Assembly: GCA_027081375.1 (NCBI GenBank)
Contig: JALWKR010000174.1
Span: 1-14,887 of the forward strand
From: Persephonella sp.
GTDB lineage: Bacteria; Aquificota; Aquificia; Aquificales; Hydrogenothermaceae
DNA: 14,887 bases
Direction: 5' to 3'
The notes beneath the pieces were generated by a model. The model saw nothing but the letters and a program-made list of their open reading frames with translations. It was not told the DNA's origin and searched no databases. Position 1 is the first letter of the stretch; every line of letters starts with the position of its first letter. Both the position numbers and the translations under genes were made by a program. Below are positions 1 through 7,750 of the stretch, piece by piece.

Positions 1-617
1 TTTTCAATTGTTTCTCTATCAAATGTTATTGGCATCTTTTCTACCTCTAACTTAAATTCTTCTACTAATTTAGACCTTATTGTTAATAGGTTCAATAATT
101 TCTTCAAGTAATCTCTTCTTTCTCTTTCTGACAGTTTGTAAAGCTCTGTTAAAAGCTCTCTAAAATACTTTTCAGGATTTCTTACATCACATAATACTGC
201 TAATATTTTATCTGTTAAACTATTGCTTTTAAATAGCTCCTCACAGCTTATTTCTCTTATGTCTTTCAGTTCATAGTTAAAAGTAAGGTTTTCTATTTTT
301 ATACTGTCTTTCATATTTAAAGGTTTTTCTCCCACATACAAAACCATCTGTTTTATTTTTCTGTTTGGATATTTGGAAGAGATAAGAACAAAATACTCAA
401 GCATTCTAAAGGGCATATTTTTATCGTTTTGGGTTTGCAGTTCTAAGTGAAAAATAGAGCCATCCCCAAGCTCAACGAGAAAATCGGCTCTCCTTTCTTT
501 TACTTGAGGCAGGGATGTATCTAAAAGCTTTCTGGCTTTTTTACCTGAAAGCAACTGAACAAACTTAGGGGGAATTTCCTGAATAATATCTCTAAGGGTT
601 ATGTCTATTTTTCCCAA
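1..617 (-). CDS. Rpn/PD-(D/E)XK-type nuclease, partial (C-terminus beyond left edge)
   Basis: The frame stays open on the minus strand from a TTG at 617 to the window edge, giving about 205 residues without the C-terminus. I infer the Rpn/PD-(D/E)XK 'nuclease family transposase' group, common as hypothetical genes in Aquificota. The core reads RRADFLVEL (residues 42-50) then IFHLELQTQND (55-65). D45 followed by E59-x-Q61 fits the D...E-x-Q variant of the PD-(D/E)XK site. A charged helical stretch, LLTELYKLSERERRDYLKK (155-173), follows and is typical of these proteins. The start is TTG rather than ATG: an AAAAAGG ribosome binding site lies about 8 bases upstream and no in-frame ATG precedes the conserved core. 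Characterised Rpn proteins cut DNA and promote recombination, but activity here is not shown. A short hairpin (633-651) sits just before the ribosome binding site. Divergent from nuoE. Confidence 0.72.
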   Translation of the reverse strand, partial: MGKIDITLRDIIQEIPPKFVQLLSGKKARKLLDTSLPQVKERRADFLVELGDGSIFHLELQTQNDKNMPFRMLEYFVLISSKYPNRKIKQMVLYVGEKPLNMKDSIKIENLTFNYELKDIREISCEELFKSNSLTDKILAVLCDVRNPEKYFRELLTELYKLSERERRDYLKKLLNLLTIRSKLVEEFKLEVEKMPITFDRETIE

Positions 618-632
618 TATATTAGCCTTTTT

Positions 633-651
633 AAGAGGTTTTTAACCTCTT
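633..651. repeat. Perfect 8-bp inverted repeat upstream of the nuclease gene
   Basis: AAGAGGTT, a TTT centre, then AACCTCTT forms a perfect hairpin in the 147-base divergent gap between the nuclease gene and nuoE. On the minus strand it ends immediately before the nuclease ribosome binding site, so it could restrict translation initiation. On the plus strand it is followed by CGTTTTATT, a weak U-rich tail, so it might also stop transcription antisense to the nuclease. Both roles are inferred. Confidence 0.55.
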
Positions 652-723
652 CGTTTTATTGCGTTTGGGTGTTTAAATATAAAAACTTTAAAACTCTTTT
701 TCTATTTCTCAAATCTAGCTTTA

Positions 724-732
724 TGGTATATT
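724..732 (+). promoter_or_regulatory. Probable extended -10 promoter of nuoE
   Basis: TGG followed by TATATT matches an extended -10 element, placed about 33 bases before the nuoE start. No good -35 hexamer is visible 17 bases upstream, which is tolerated for extended -10 promoters. The nuoE ribosome binding site AGGAG (755-759) follows, 5 bases before the ATG. Confidence 0.4.
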
Positions 733-764
733 ATTCTTAATTTTCTTCGCTTGCAGGAGAATTT

Positions 765-1259
765 ATGAAAGTAAAGTATGAATATCTTACTCAGGACATC
801 ATAGATAAGATAGAAGAGTATAGAAAAGAGTTTCCTTACTATCCACAGCAACTTATTATTCCTGCTTTACATGAAATCCTTTACAAATATAGAGATATTC
901 CAGAAGAAGCCATTTACGAGCTTGCAGATTATCTAAAGGTTCACCCTTCTGAAGTAGAAGGTATTGTAACCTTCTACGATATGTTTAGACATAAAAAAAA
1001 TGCAAAGCATCACATTAGAATCTGCAGAAACCTGCCGTGTCATCTAGCAAAATACAAAAACCTTTTAAAGATGATAGAAAATCTCACAGGTGCTAAAGCA
1101 GGTGGGAACAGCGAAGATGGTATGTGGTATATTGAGCTTGTTGAATGTATTGGTTCCTGTGCTATAGCTCCAGCTTTTTTAATTGATGATGATCTTTACG
1201 ATGGAAGTCAAATAAAGTCAGAAGAAGATTTGAGAAAGATTTTAGAAAAGTATAGGTAG
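765..1259 (+). CDS. nuoE: NADH-quinone oxidoreductase subunit E ([2Fe-2S] subunit)
   Basis: This 164-residue protein is the 24-kDa-type subunit of complex I, a peripheral subunit carrying a [2Fe-2S] cluster in the NADH-oxidising module. All four cluster ligands are visible: C87-x4-C92 (CRNLPC) and C128-x3-C132 (CIGSC), in a thioredoxin-like ferredoxin domain covering about residues 80-160. The N-terminal helical bundle (about 15-75) contains the family-typical stretch YLKVHPSEVEGIVTFYDMF. Length matches bacterial NuoE (about 155-180). AGGAG lies 5 bases before the ATG. nuoF and nuoG are not adjacent: a divergent nuclease gene lies upstream and an efflux operon downstream. Homologous subunits also occur in bidirectional hydrogenases (HoxE, HndA) and NAD-dependent formate dehydrogenases, so the partner complex cannot be settled from this window. 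Confidence 0.9.
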   Translation: MKVKYEYLTQDIIDKIEEYRKEFPYYPQQLIIPALHEILYKYRDIPEEAIYELADYLKVHPSEVEGIVTFYDMFRHKKNAKHHIRICRNLPCHLAKYKNLLKMIENLTGAKAGGNSEDGMWYIELVECIGSCAIAPAFLIDDDLYDGSQIKSEEDLRKILEKYR

Positions 1260-1289
1260 CTTTTAAAAGTTTTCCTGTTTAGAGAACTT

Positions 1290-1304
1290 TTTCCTACTAG
1301 GAAA
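1290..1304 (+). terminator. Weak hairpin after nuoE
   Basis: TTTCCT, a 3-base ACT loop, then AGGAAA forms a 6-bp AT-rich stem about 30 bases after the nuoE stop. It is followed by CAAGTTTTAATTTAA, a broken T-rich stretch. It may act as a weak intrinsic terminator between nuoE and the efflux operon, but the stem is short and the U tract poor. Confidence 0.25.
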
Positions 1305-1394
1305 CAAGTTTTAATTTAATATAATGTTATTCTGTTTTAACAAACTATCTATAAAGCTTTCATTCCTAATATTAATTCTAATCAGATATTCTCC

Positions 1395-1424
1395 TTGTTT
1401 TATTTGATTTTCTATGTTTAGAAT
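1395..1424 (+). promoter_or_regulatory. Candidate promoter of the efflux operon
   Basis: TTGTTT (1395-1400) and TAGAAT (1419-1424, five of six consensus bases) are separated by 18 bases. The predicted transcription start, about 1431, falls inside the perfect palindrome at 1424-1445. An alternative is TTGATT (1404-1409) with TATAAA (1426-1431), spaced by 16. In such AT-rich DNA either match could be chance. Confidence 0.35.
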
Positions 1425-1445
1425 ATATAAAAAATTTTTTATATA
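1424..1445. repeat. 22-base perfect AT-only palindrome before the efflux operon
   Basis: TATATAAAAAA followed directly by TTTTTTATATA is a perfect palindrome with no spacer. It ends where the AAGGA ribosome binding site of the TolC-like gene begins (1445-1449). Its position over the predicted transcription start suits an operator for a dimeric repressor. A purely structural AT-rich element or chance in AT-rich DNA is also possible. Confidence 0.45.
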
Positions 1446-1456
1446 AGGATTTGATT

Positions 1457-2722
1457 ATGAAAAAAGGAGTTATTTTGACGTTAGCTATAGTTTCCTTTTC
1501 CTATGGGATATCTCTGGATACTCTAATCCAGACAGCAAAAAAGTACAATCCTGTTTTAAATGAGAAAGTCCTTGAACTAAAAGCTCAATATCATGTTGTA
1601 AAGCAAAGGAGAGCAACTAGATTTGGAGAGATAGATATATACGGTGCTTATAACAGATATGAAGATCCCCGTATCCTTTATCCTTTATCTCCACCTATTA
1701 ACCCTAAAAATATTATTGGTGCAGAAAATCAGTTTATAGCAGGTATATCATACTCAGTTCCTATTTTTACAGGTTTTAAAATAACAAAGAGTATAAAAAT
1801 TAGCGAGTTAGGAAAAACTCTTAAACAGTCTCAGCTTAATCTTACAAAAAATCAGATTATTTACAATCTTAAAGTTCTATATATAAAAGTTCTTTCTCTT
1901 GAAAAACAGCTTTTTGCTTTTAAAGAGTATAAAAAATCCCTAGATGTTTTATATGAAAATGTGAAAGATGCAGTAAAAGAAGGGAAAAAAGCGGAAGTTG
2001 ACCTTTTAAAAGTTGATTATGAAAGAAAAAACGTTGAAGCTACTATAGACAAGATAAAAAACAGTATAAATACCTTAAAATCAGCAATAAAAACTATTGT
2101 TGGTAAAAGGGATATAGATCTCTCAAAACTTGAAGAGATAAAGCCTGAAACATACCCACCAAAAGACTTAGCTTTATCAAAAATAAATTCTTTAGATAAA
2201 ATTAAACAGGCAAAAATAAACAGAGAAATAGCAAAAAAACAATTGGACATAGCAAAAGGTGAATATTTTCCTTATGTATTTTTCAATGCTTCCACCCAAA
2301 GAAATATAGGAAATAGCGAGTATAAAGATTTGTGGCAGATTTCAGTAAATATAAAGTATAACCTTTTTGATTTTGGGAAAAGAAAACATAGCTATATAGA
2401 AAAAGCTTTAAAAGAAAAGATAGCAAAATTAAAAGAAAAACAGGTAAAACTTGAACTGTTAAAAGATATAGATAAAGCATACAACGATATAAAAACTGCA
2501 CAATCAAAGATAAAAGCTACAGAAAAACAGGTTCAGCTTGCCCGCACTGTTGAAGATATAGAAAAAACTAAATACGAAGAAGGGGTCTCAGATATATACG
2601 ATTATCTTCATGCAAAAGCTCAGAGATACTTAGCAGAAAGTTCATACTATCAAGCTCTATACAACAAAGAAATAGCTATCTCATACCTAAAATATCTATT
2701 AGAGGAGTATAAAGATGAATAA
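1457..2722 (+). CDS. TolC-family outer-membrane efflux channel
   Basis: A 421-residue outer-membrane efflux protein, the exit duct of a tripartite pump. It begins with an apparent signal peptide (MKK, then hydrophobic VILTLAIVSFSYG, with likely cleavage near residue 17). The mature protein shows the two-fold repeat of the OEP family: DTLIQTAKKYNPVLNEKVLEL opens the first half, and alternating helical and beta segments such as YFPYVFFNAS and DLWQISVNIKYNLFDFGKRKH open the second barrel section. The long Lys/Glu-rich helices between them fit the periplasmic alpha-barrel. The chosen start is the ATG at 1457, which lies 7 bases after AAGGA. An in-frame TTG at 1451 is too close to that site. The stop overlaps the adaptor gene by 8 bases. 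The substrate cannot be told from sequence. Confidence 0.85.
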   Translation: MKKGVILTLAIVSFSYGISLDTLIQTAKKYNPVLNEKVLELKAQYHVVKQRRATRFGEIDIYGAYNRYEDPRILYPLSPPINPKNIIGAENQFIAGISYSVPIFTGFKITKSIKISELGKTLKQSQLNLTKNQIIYNLKVLYIKVLSLEKQLFAFKEYKKSLDVLYENVKDAVKEGKKAEVDLLKVDYERKNVEATIDKIKNSINTLKSAIKTIVGKRDIDLSKLEEIKPETYPPKDLALSKINSLDKIKQAKINREIAKKQLDIAKGEYFPYVFFNASTQRNIGNSEYKDLWQISVNIKYNLFDFGKRKHSYIEKALKEKIAKLKEKQVKLELLKDIDKAYNDIKTAQSKIKATEKQVQLARTVEDIEKTKYEEGVSDIYDYLHAKAQRYLAESSYYQALYNKEIAISYLKYLLEEYKDE

Positions 2723-3896
2723 AGTGGTAAAAATTGTTATTGCCGTTGTTATTGTAGCCCTTTTAGCTTTCGGCGGAATTACCCTTTTAAAGAAAAGAAA
2801 AGCCCAGCTTGCAAAACTTCCTTCTCCTGAGCCACCTGTTTATGTAGTTAAAAGTTTTAAAGTAAAAGAAGGAGCAGTTAAAGTTTCTAAGGATTTTATC
2901 GGAAAGTTAGAAGCAGACAAACAGGTAAACATATCTACAAAGTTTCCAGGATACATAAAAAAAATCTATGTGTCAGAAGGGGATAAAGTTAAAAAAGGAC
3001 AGATTTTAGCTTTAATAGACGATGTTCCTTTAAAGAAAGAAATCCAGAACCTAAAACTAAATATAGATGTTTTAAAATCTCAACTTAAAGCCCTTAATAT
3101 TCAAAAAGAAGCAGCTGCTTCAGCTGTAAGCACTTATGAAAAGATTTACTTAAGAGATAAAAAGCTTTATCAGAAAAAAGCTATTCCTAAAGAGAAGCTT
3201 GAGCTTTCTTACACAAAATACAAAGAAACTCAGGCTAGATACAACCAAGTAGTGGCGAAAATAAAAGAAGTAAAAGCAAAAATAAAACAGACTGAAAATC
3301 AGATAGCTATAAAAGAGAATAATCTCTCATATCTAGACATAAAATCTCCTGTAGACGGGGTTGTAGATAGAGTATTCCTTAAAGAAGGAAACTTTGCTCC
3401 AAATGGAAAACCTGTTTTAACTCTCCATACTACAAAGAACTACAAAATCATTGTTTCTGTTCCAGAAAATTTATCTGTAAAAAAAGGAACAAAAGCTGTG
3501 CTTAAGTTTGAAAGCAGATCTGTTTTATCAGAAGTTAACAAGGTTTACCCTTCTACAGATAAAAATAGTCTAAAGGTTATAGAAATAAGAGTTAACAATA
3601 TTCCAGAAAATATTAAGGTAGGATCTCTTGTAAATCTTTCTCTTATCTTAGAAGAAAAAGAAGGTCTTGTTGTTCCTAACAATGCAATTCTTCACCTTTC
3701 AAATGGAGACTTTGTCTTAACGTTGAAAGATGGAAGATTTGTAAAAATTCCAGTTAAAGTCATTGCCTCTGATGAAAAGTATTCTCTTATTCAAGGAAAT
3801 ATTTCAAAAGGAACTCCTGTTGCTGTGGCAGAGGAAAATAAGCTTAGAATTCTTGCCTTTGGAAAAAGAGGAAAATTTATGGAAGGTGAGAAATAA
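2715..3896 (+). CDS. RND efflux periplasmic adaptor (membrane fusion protein)
   Basis: A 393-residue HlyD/AcrA-type adaptor that links the inner-membrane pump to the TolC-like channel across the periplasm. One membrane anchor lies at residues 4-25 (VVKIVIAVVIVALLAFGGITL). No lipobox Cys is present, so it is anchored by the helix rather than by lipid. The split lipoyl domain is clear: GYIKKIYVSEGDKVKKGQ (79-96) and IKSPVDGVVDRVFLKEGNF (209-227). These flank a long Lys/Glu-rich alpha-hairpin coiled coil (about 104-206). A beta-barrel domain (about 241-315) and a membrane-proximal domain (about 316-385) follow. The start overlaps the upstream stop by 8 bases, with GAGGAG upstream, so translation is probably coupled. 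The stop overlaps the pump start by one base (TAATG). Confidence 0.88.
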   Translation: MNKVVKIVIAVVIVALLAFGGITLLKKRKAQLAKLPSPEPPVYVVKSFKVKEGAVKVSKDFIGKLEADKQVNISTKFPGYIKKIYVSEGDKVKKGQILALIDDVPLKKEIQNLKLNIDVLKSQLKALNIQKEAAASAVSTYEKIYLRDKKLYQKKAIPKEKLELSYTKYKETQARYNQVVAKIKEVKAKIKQTENQIAIKENNLSYLDIKSPVDGVVDRVFLKEGNFAPNGKPVLTLHTTKNYKIIVSVPENLSVKKGTKAVLKFESRSVLSEVNKVYPSTDKNSLKVIEIRVNNIPENIKVGSLVNLSLILEEKEGLVVPNNAILHLSNGDFVLTLKDGRFVKIPVKVIASDEKYSLIQGNISKGTPVAVAEENKLRILAFGKRGKFMEGEK

Positions 3897-6800
3897 TGGA
3901 TAAAAAAATGCTAGAGTTTTTTCTAAAAAGACCTCATTTTATTACCTCTATTATCCTTTTTTTAACACTGCTTGGAGTTATAGGGCTTTTTTCTATAAAA
4001 CAAAAACTCTTTCCTGATGCTAACAGACCTCAGATTGCTGTTGTTGTTATACAGCCGGGGGCTTCTGCTAAAGATATGGCTGAGAACGTTGCTATTCCAA
4101 TAGAAAGAAGACTTTACACTCTAGACAAGGTTAGAAAAGTGTCTTCTACATCAAAAGATGAAGTTTCAGTTGTAACTGTAGAATTTGAATATGAAAAGGA
4201 TATTGGAGAAGCAGCAACAGATGTTCAAAATGAGATTTCAAAGGTGAAACCTTTACTACCAAAAAATATTTTAGAGCCTCAGATTTACAAAATAACAGAT
4301 GCTACTCCCCCAGTTATTGTTATAGGTGTTTCTCCAAAAGACCCGTCTATATCCCTTGCAGATGTTAGACAGCTTGCTGAAAACCAGATAAAAAATAGGC
4401 TTCTTTCAATACCTGATGTGGCAAATGTTGATGTATTTGGTGGATATGAGAAAGAGGTTATTGTAGACGTAGACAAAGATAAACTAAACAGATACAAAAT
4501 TCCTATTTCCCTTGTATTAGCAAGAATTCAGCAGGAGAATATAGACGCACCTATAGGACTTCTTGTAAATAAAGAAGAAGAGTTTCTTATTAAATCTTTA
4601 AACAAAAGCAGAAGCCTAGAAGAGCTAAAAAATATCCAGATAACTGAAAATATAAAGCTTTCAGATATTGCACAGGTGAAATACGGATACTTTACTAACC
4701 ATTCTCTTTACTACGGAAACGGTGAAAAGGCTATAGCTTTAGCTGTTCAAAGGCAGCCAACAGGAGATGCTTTAAAGGCTATTGATGCTGTAAAAAAAGA
4801 AATTCAGAAACTAAAAAAAGATTATCCTTACTTAGATTTTCAGATAACAGATACTCAGGAAAAGATTATACGCTTAAGTAATCTAAATATGCTTGAGGCT
4901 CTTAGAGATGCCATCATAATGGTTGCTGTTGTTATTCTCTTCTTCTTAGCAAACATTAGACAGATGATTATTGCAGGTATATCAATTCCTTTTGTTTACG
5001 GTATTACCATTGGAATAATGTGGCTTCTTGGAATGGAGTTCAATATTGTTACTCTTACAGCTATTATTCTTGCCCTTGGTATGCTAGTAGACGACGCAGT
5101 TGTTGTCCTAGAAAATATAGAAAGACATCTTTATGAGCTAAAAGAAGATATGAAAACAGCTGTTATAGAAGGAACAAAAGAGGTTTTATTCCCTGTTTTA
5201 GCAGGAACCATTGCAACAACAGTTGTTCTTATTCCTCTTTTATTTGTTGGAGATTATCCACAGAGAATTTTTAGACCCCTTGCTGAAACATTGATTATTG
5301 CAGTTATTGTTTCTTACTTTGTTTCTGTTTTATTTATTCCTCTTATTGCACCATATCTTCTTAAAAAAACAGGTGATAAAAACAGATTTGAACAGATAGT
5401 TCTTTTTATATCAGAAAAGTTTGTAAATCCTTTAAGGAAGTTTTATATAGGAGCAGTTAAGCTTGTATTTAAGAAAAAATTCCCAGCTATACCTTACTTT
5501 GTATTCATCATAGTGATGTTTGTAGTTTCCCTTAGAGTTATCCTTCCTATAGTTGGAAGAGAGATTATGCCCCCTATGGATACAGGAATTGTAAAAGGAA
5601 AAATAACAGCTGATAGTAATCTTTCTATATACCAGATGGAAGATATTGTTAAGAAGATCTCTAACATACTGAAGAATGACAAAAGAGTAGAGATGTTCTC
5701 TATAGCTGTTGGTTCAGAGCCAGGAGTTTTCACAATGGGAAAAGCAGAAAGCACCCAGACAATAAACTTCACAGTTCACTACATAGACAGATTTCATAGA
5801 AAAGAGAGTATATGGGATATAGAAAGACAGTTAAGAAATAAAATATGGCAAATACCTAACATAAAGTACGTTCATGTTTTTGATTATGGAGCTACACCAC
5901 TTTCTACAATAAAGGGAAACTTAGATGCTGTTATATACGGAGATGATTTAAAAACTCTTGATAAGCTTGGAACTCAGCTTTTAAATCTTACCTACAATGT
6001 TAAAGGTTTGGTATCTGTATCTAAAAACTGGGATTACGATAAAAATGTTTATAATCTTAAGATTGATAACAAAAAAGCCCTTCACTACGGCTTAACCCCT
6101 TATACTGTAGCACTTCAGCTAAGTGCTAAAATAAAAGGAAGATTTATATCTCTATACAATGTGCCAAATGAGAAAAGTCTTAAAGTTAGATTTGTTTATC
6201 CTGAGGGAAATAGAGACTCTTTCTTAGATGTTTCTTCTATGTATCTAGATACTCCAAAAGGAAAAATTCCTGTTTCAGCAGTAGCTACAATAGAAAAGAA
6301 AGTTGAACCTACAATAATAACAAGAGAAAAGCTTCAGTATACAATGGATATTATTGGATATAGGGAGAAGGCAGCTATATCCCATATTGTTGAAAACTTC
6401 CACAAGGTTTTAAAACAGGCTCACTTTAAACTTCCTGCAGGCTATTCTCTATCTAATGAAGGGGATATAAAACAGCTTATGGACTCTATGAAAAGAATGA
6501 TAAAAGCTATTCTCCTTGGAATAGTTTTCCTATTCTTCGCTTTAGCTCCTGCTTTCTCTTCTTTCCTTGCCCCTATTGCTGTTATATTTGCTATTCCTTT
6601 ATCTTTAATTGGTGCTGCATGGTCTATTTTAGCTGCAGGCTACCATCAATCTATGCCTGGATTAATGGGTATTGTTCTCCTTGCAGGAATTATCACTAAA
6701 AACTCTATTCTTCTTATAGATTTTATCCACATGGCTATAAAAGAAGGAAAATCCTTGGAAGAGGCAATAATAGATAGTATTAGAATAAGAACGAGACCTG

Positions 6801-6991
6801 TTTTAATGACTGCATTTGGAACAGCTGTTGGTATGATACCTATTGCTTTAGGCTGGGCTTTAGGTCTTGAAAGACTAGCTCCTCTTGGAACAGTGGCAAT
6901 AGGTGGTCTTATTGTAGGTACATTTTTAACTCTTATATACGTTCCACTTCTATACTATTTCCTTATAAAACTAAGAAAAGTATTCTCCTAA
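3896..6991 (+). CDS. RND-family inner-membrane efflux pump (AcrB-like)
   Basis: At 1031 residues this is full length for a proton-driven RND transporter. It shows the duplicated layout: TM1 near residues 13-33, a large periplasmic domain (about 35-335), a TM block (about 337-490), TM7 near 531-552, a second periplasmic domain (about 555-865), and a final TM block (about 868-1026). The proton-relay residues are present: D399-D400 in GMLVDDAVVVLENIE (TM4) and K935 in AGIITKNSILLIDF (TM10), matching AcrB D407/D408/K940. The paired Asp argues for the hydrophobe/amphiphile exporter class rather than the heavy-metal CzcA class, although the substrate is unknown. It is the last gene of the operon and shares one base with the adaptor stop. 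A hairpin overlaps its own stop. No regulator gene is adjacent. Confidence 0.9.
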   Translation: MDKKMLEFFLKRPHFITSIILFLTLLGVIGLFSIKQKLFPDANRPQIAVVVIQPGASAKDMAENVAIPIERRLYTLDKVRKVSSTSKDEVSVVTVEFEYEKDIGEAATDVQNEISKVKPLLPKNILEPQIYKITDATPPVIVIGVSPKDPSISLADVRQLAENQIKNRLLSIPDVANVDVFGGYEKEVIVDVDKDKLNRYKIPISLVLARIQQENIDAPIGLLVNKEEEFLIKSLNKSRSLEELKNIQITENIKLSDIAQVKYGYFTNHSLYYGNGEKAIALAVQRQPTGDALKAIDAVKKEIQKLKKDYPYLDFQITDTQEKIIRLSNLNMLEALRDAIIMVAVVILFFLANIRQMIIAGISIPFVYGITIGIMWLLGMEFNIVTLTAIILALGMLVDDAVVVLENIERHLYELKEDMKTAVIEGTKEVLFPVLAGTIATTVVLIPLLFVGDYPQRIFRPLAETLIIAVIVSYFVSVLFIPLIAPYLLKKTGDKNRFEQIVLFISEKFVNPLRKFYIGAVKLVFKKKFPAIPYFVFIIVMFVVSLRVILPIVGREIMPPMDTGIVKGKITADSNLSIYQMEDIVKKISNILKNDKRVEMFSIAVGSEPGVFTMGKAESTQTINFTVHYIDRFHRKESIWDIERQLRNKIWQIPNIKYVHVFDYGATPLSTIKGNLDAVIYGDDLKTLDKLGTQLLNLTYNVKGLVSVSKNWDYDKNVYNLKIDNKKALHYGLTPYTVALQLSAKIKGRFISLYNVPNEKSLKVRFVYPEGNRDSFLDVSSMYLDTPKGKIPVSAVATIEKKVEPTIITREKLQYTMDIIGYREKAAISHIVENFHKVLKQAHFKLPAGYSLSNEGDIKQLMDSMKRMIKAILLGIVFLFFALAPAFSSFLAPIAVIFAIPLSLIGAAWSILAAGYHQSMPGLMGIVLLAGIITKNSILLIDFIHMAIKEGKSLEEAIIDSIRIRTRPVLMTAFGTAVGMIPIALGWALGLERLAPLGTVAIGGLIVGTFLTLIYVPLLYYFLIKLRKVFS

Positions 6992-7012
6992 AGCAGAGTT
7001 TTGCTCTGCTTT
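6990..7012 (+). terminator. Hairpin at the end of the efflux operon
   Basis: AAAGCAGAG, a 5-base TTTTG loop, then CTCTGCTTT forms a perfect 9-bp stem that begins in the stop codon of the pump gene. The following bases (ACAAATTTGTTAAG) contain only a short T stretch. It is probably an intrinsic terminator, possibly leaky, separating the efflux operon from the LOG-family gene. Confidence 0.6.
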
Positions 7013-7072
7013 ACAAATTTGTTAAGTAAATAGTAATCTTAATAGTTGGTAAATTTTTAGGAGGGCTTTTTT

Positions 7073-7750
7073 ATGCTTGATAAGTATCAGATAAACGAAA
7101 TGAAAAAAGAAGATGCATGGCGTATGTTTAAAATTCTTGGAGACTTTGTTGATGGATTTGATATCCTTCCCCAGTTTATCCCAGCAGTTACTTTTTACGG
7201 TTCTGCAAGGGTAAAAGAGGGAAATAAGTACTATGAAGCTGCAAGAGAATTAGCTAAAAAACTTGTGCAGAGAGGTTTTTCCATAATAACTGGCGGTGGT
7301 CCAGGAATAATGGAAGCTGGAAACAGAGGTGCTAAAGAGGCAGGAGGGCGTTCTGTTGGTCTAAATATAGATCTCCCAATGGAACAAAAACCAAACCCTT
7401 ATGCTACAGTGGTTCTTAATTTTAGATATTTCTTTGCAAGAAAAGTTATGTTTAATAAATATGCAACTGCTTATGTTCTCTTCCCTGGAGGATACGGAAC
7501 ATTAGATGAATTTACAGAAACTCTTGTTTTAATACAAACTAAAAAGTTAAAACCATTTCCTATTATTTTATACGGTAGTGAATACTGGCAGGGTCTTGTA
7601 GACTGGATAAAAAATACTGTTTTAGAAGAAAATCACTTTATAAGCCCTGAAGACTTTGAACTTTTTCGTATAGAGGATAATTTAGATAAGATAGTGGAAA
7701 TAATTGTTAACTTCTATTCTCAACACTATGAATATGAAATTGAACTTTGA
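7073..7750 (+). CDS. LOG-family nucleotide 5'-monophosphate phosphoribohydrolase-like protein
   Basis: A 225-residue Rossmann-fold protein of the TIGR00730/LOG family. The two diagnostic motifs are GGGPGIMEAGNRGAKEAGG (about residues 78-96) and PGGYGTLDEFTE (about 138-149). The latter is the PGGxGTxxE catalytic and nucleotide-binding signature. Characterised members cleave the N-glycosidic bond of nucleoside 5'-monophosphates to release base and ribose 5-phosphate, including cytokinin activation in plants. Bacterial members are often mislabelled lysine decarboxylase. The natural substrate here is unknown. AGGAGGG (7059-7065) sits 7 bases before the ATG, one of the best ribosome binding sites in the window. 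Its 3' end overlaps the kinase-like gene, so the two are probably translated together. Confidence 0.85.
   Translation: MLDKYQINEMKKEDAWRMFKILGDFVDGFDILPQFIPAVTFYGSARVKEGNKYYEAARELAKKLVQRGFSIITGGGPGIMEAGNRGAKEAGGRSVGLNIDLPMEQKPNPYATVVLNFRYFFARKVMFNKYATAYVLFPGGYGTLDEFTETLVLIQTKKLKPFPIILYGSEYWQGLVDWIKNTVLEENHFISPEDFELFRIEDNLDKIVEIIVNFYSQHYEYEIEL

Noticed and set aside
1320..1325. TATAAT at 1320-1325 as a promoter for the efflux operon
   Set aside because: Matches -10 perfectly, but no -35-like hexamer lies 16-18 bases upstream and it is 130 bases from the gene; kept only as a chance match in AT-rich DNA.
1451..1456. Upstream TTG start for the TolC-like gene
   Set aside because: Only one base separates it from the AAGGA site, whereas ATG 1457 has a 7-base spacing and begins a normal signal peptide (MKK...).
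2017..2507. Minus-strand frames opposite the TolC-like gene
   Set aside because: Hydrophobic low-complexity products antisense to a Lys-rich coding sequence; no start signals.
7073..7750. Lysine decarboxylase label for the LOG-family protein
   Set aside because: The PGGxGTxxE motif is a nucleotide phosphoribohydrolase signature; lysine decarboxylase is a legacy misannotation and no PLP-binding site is present.
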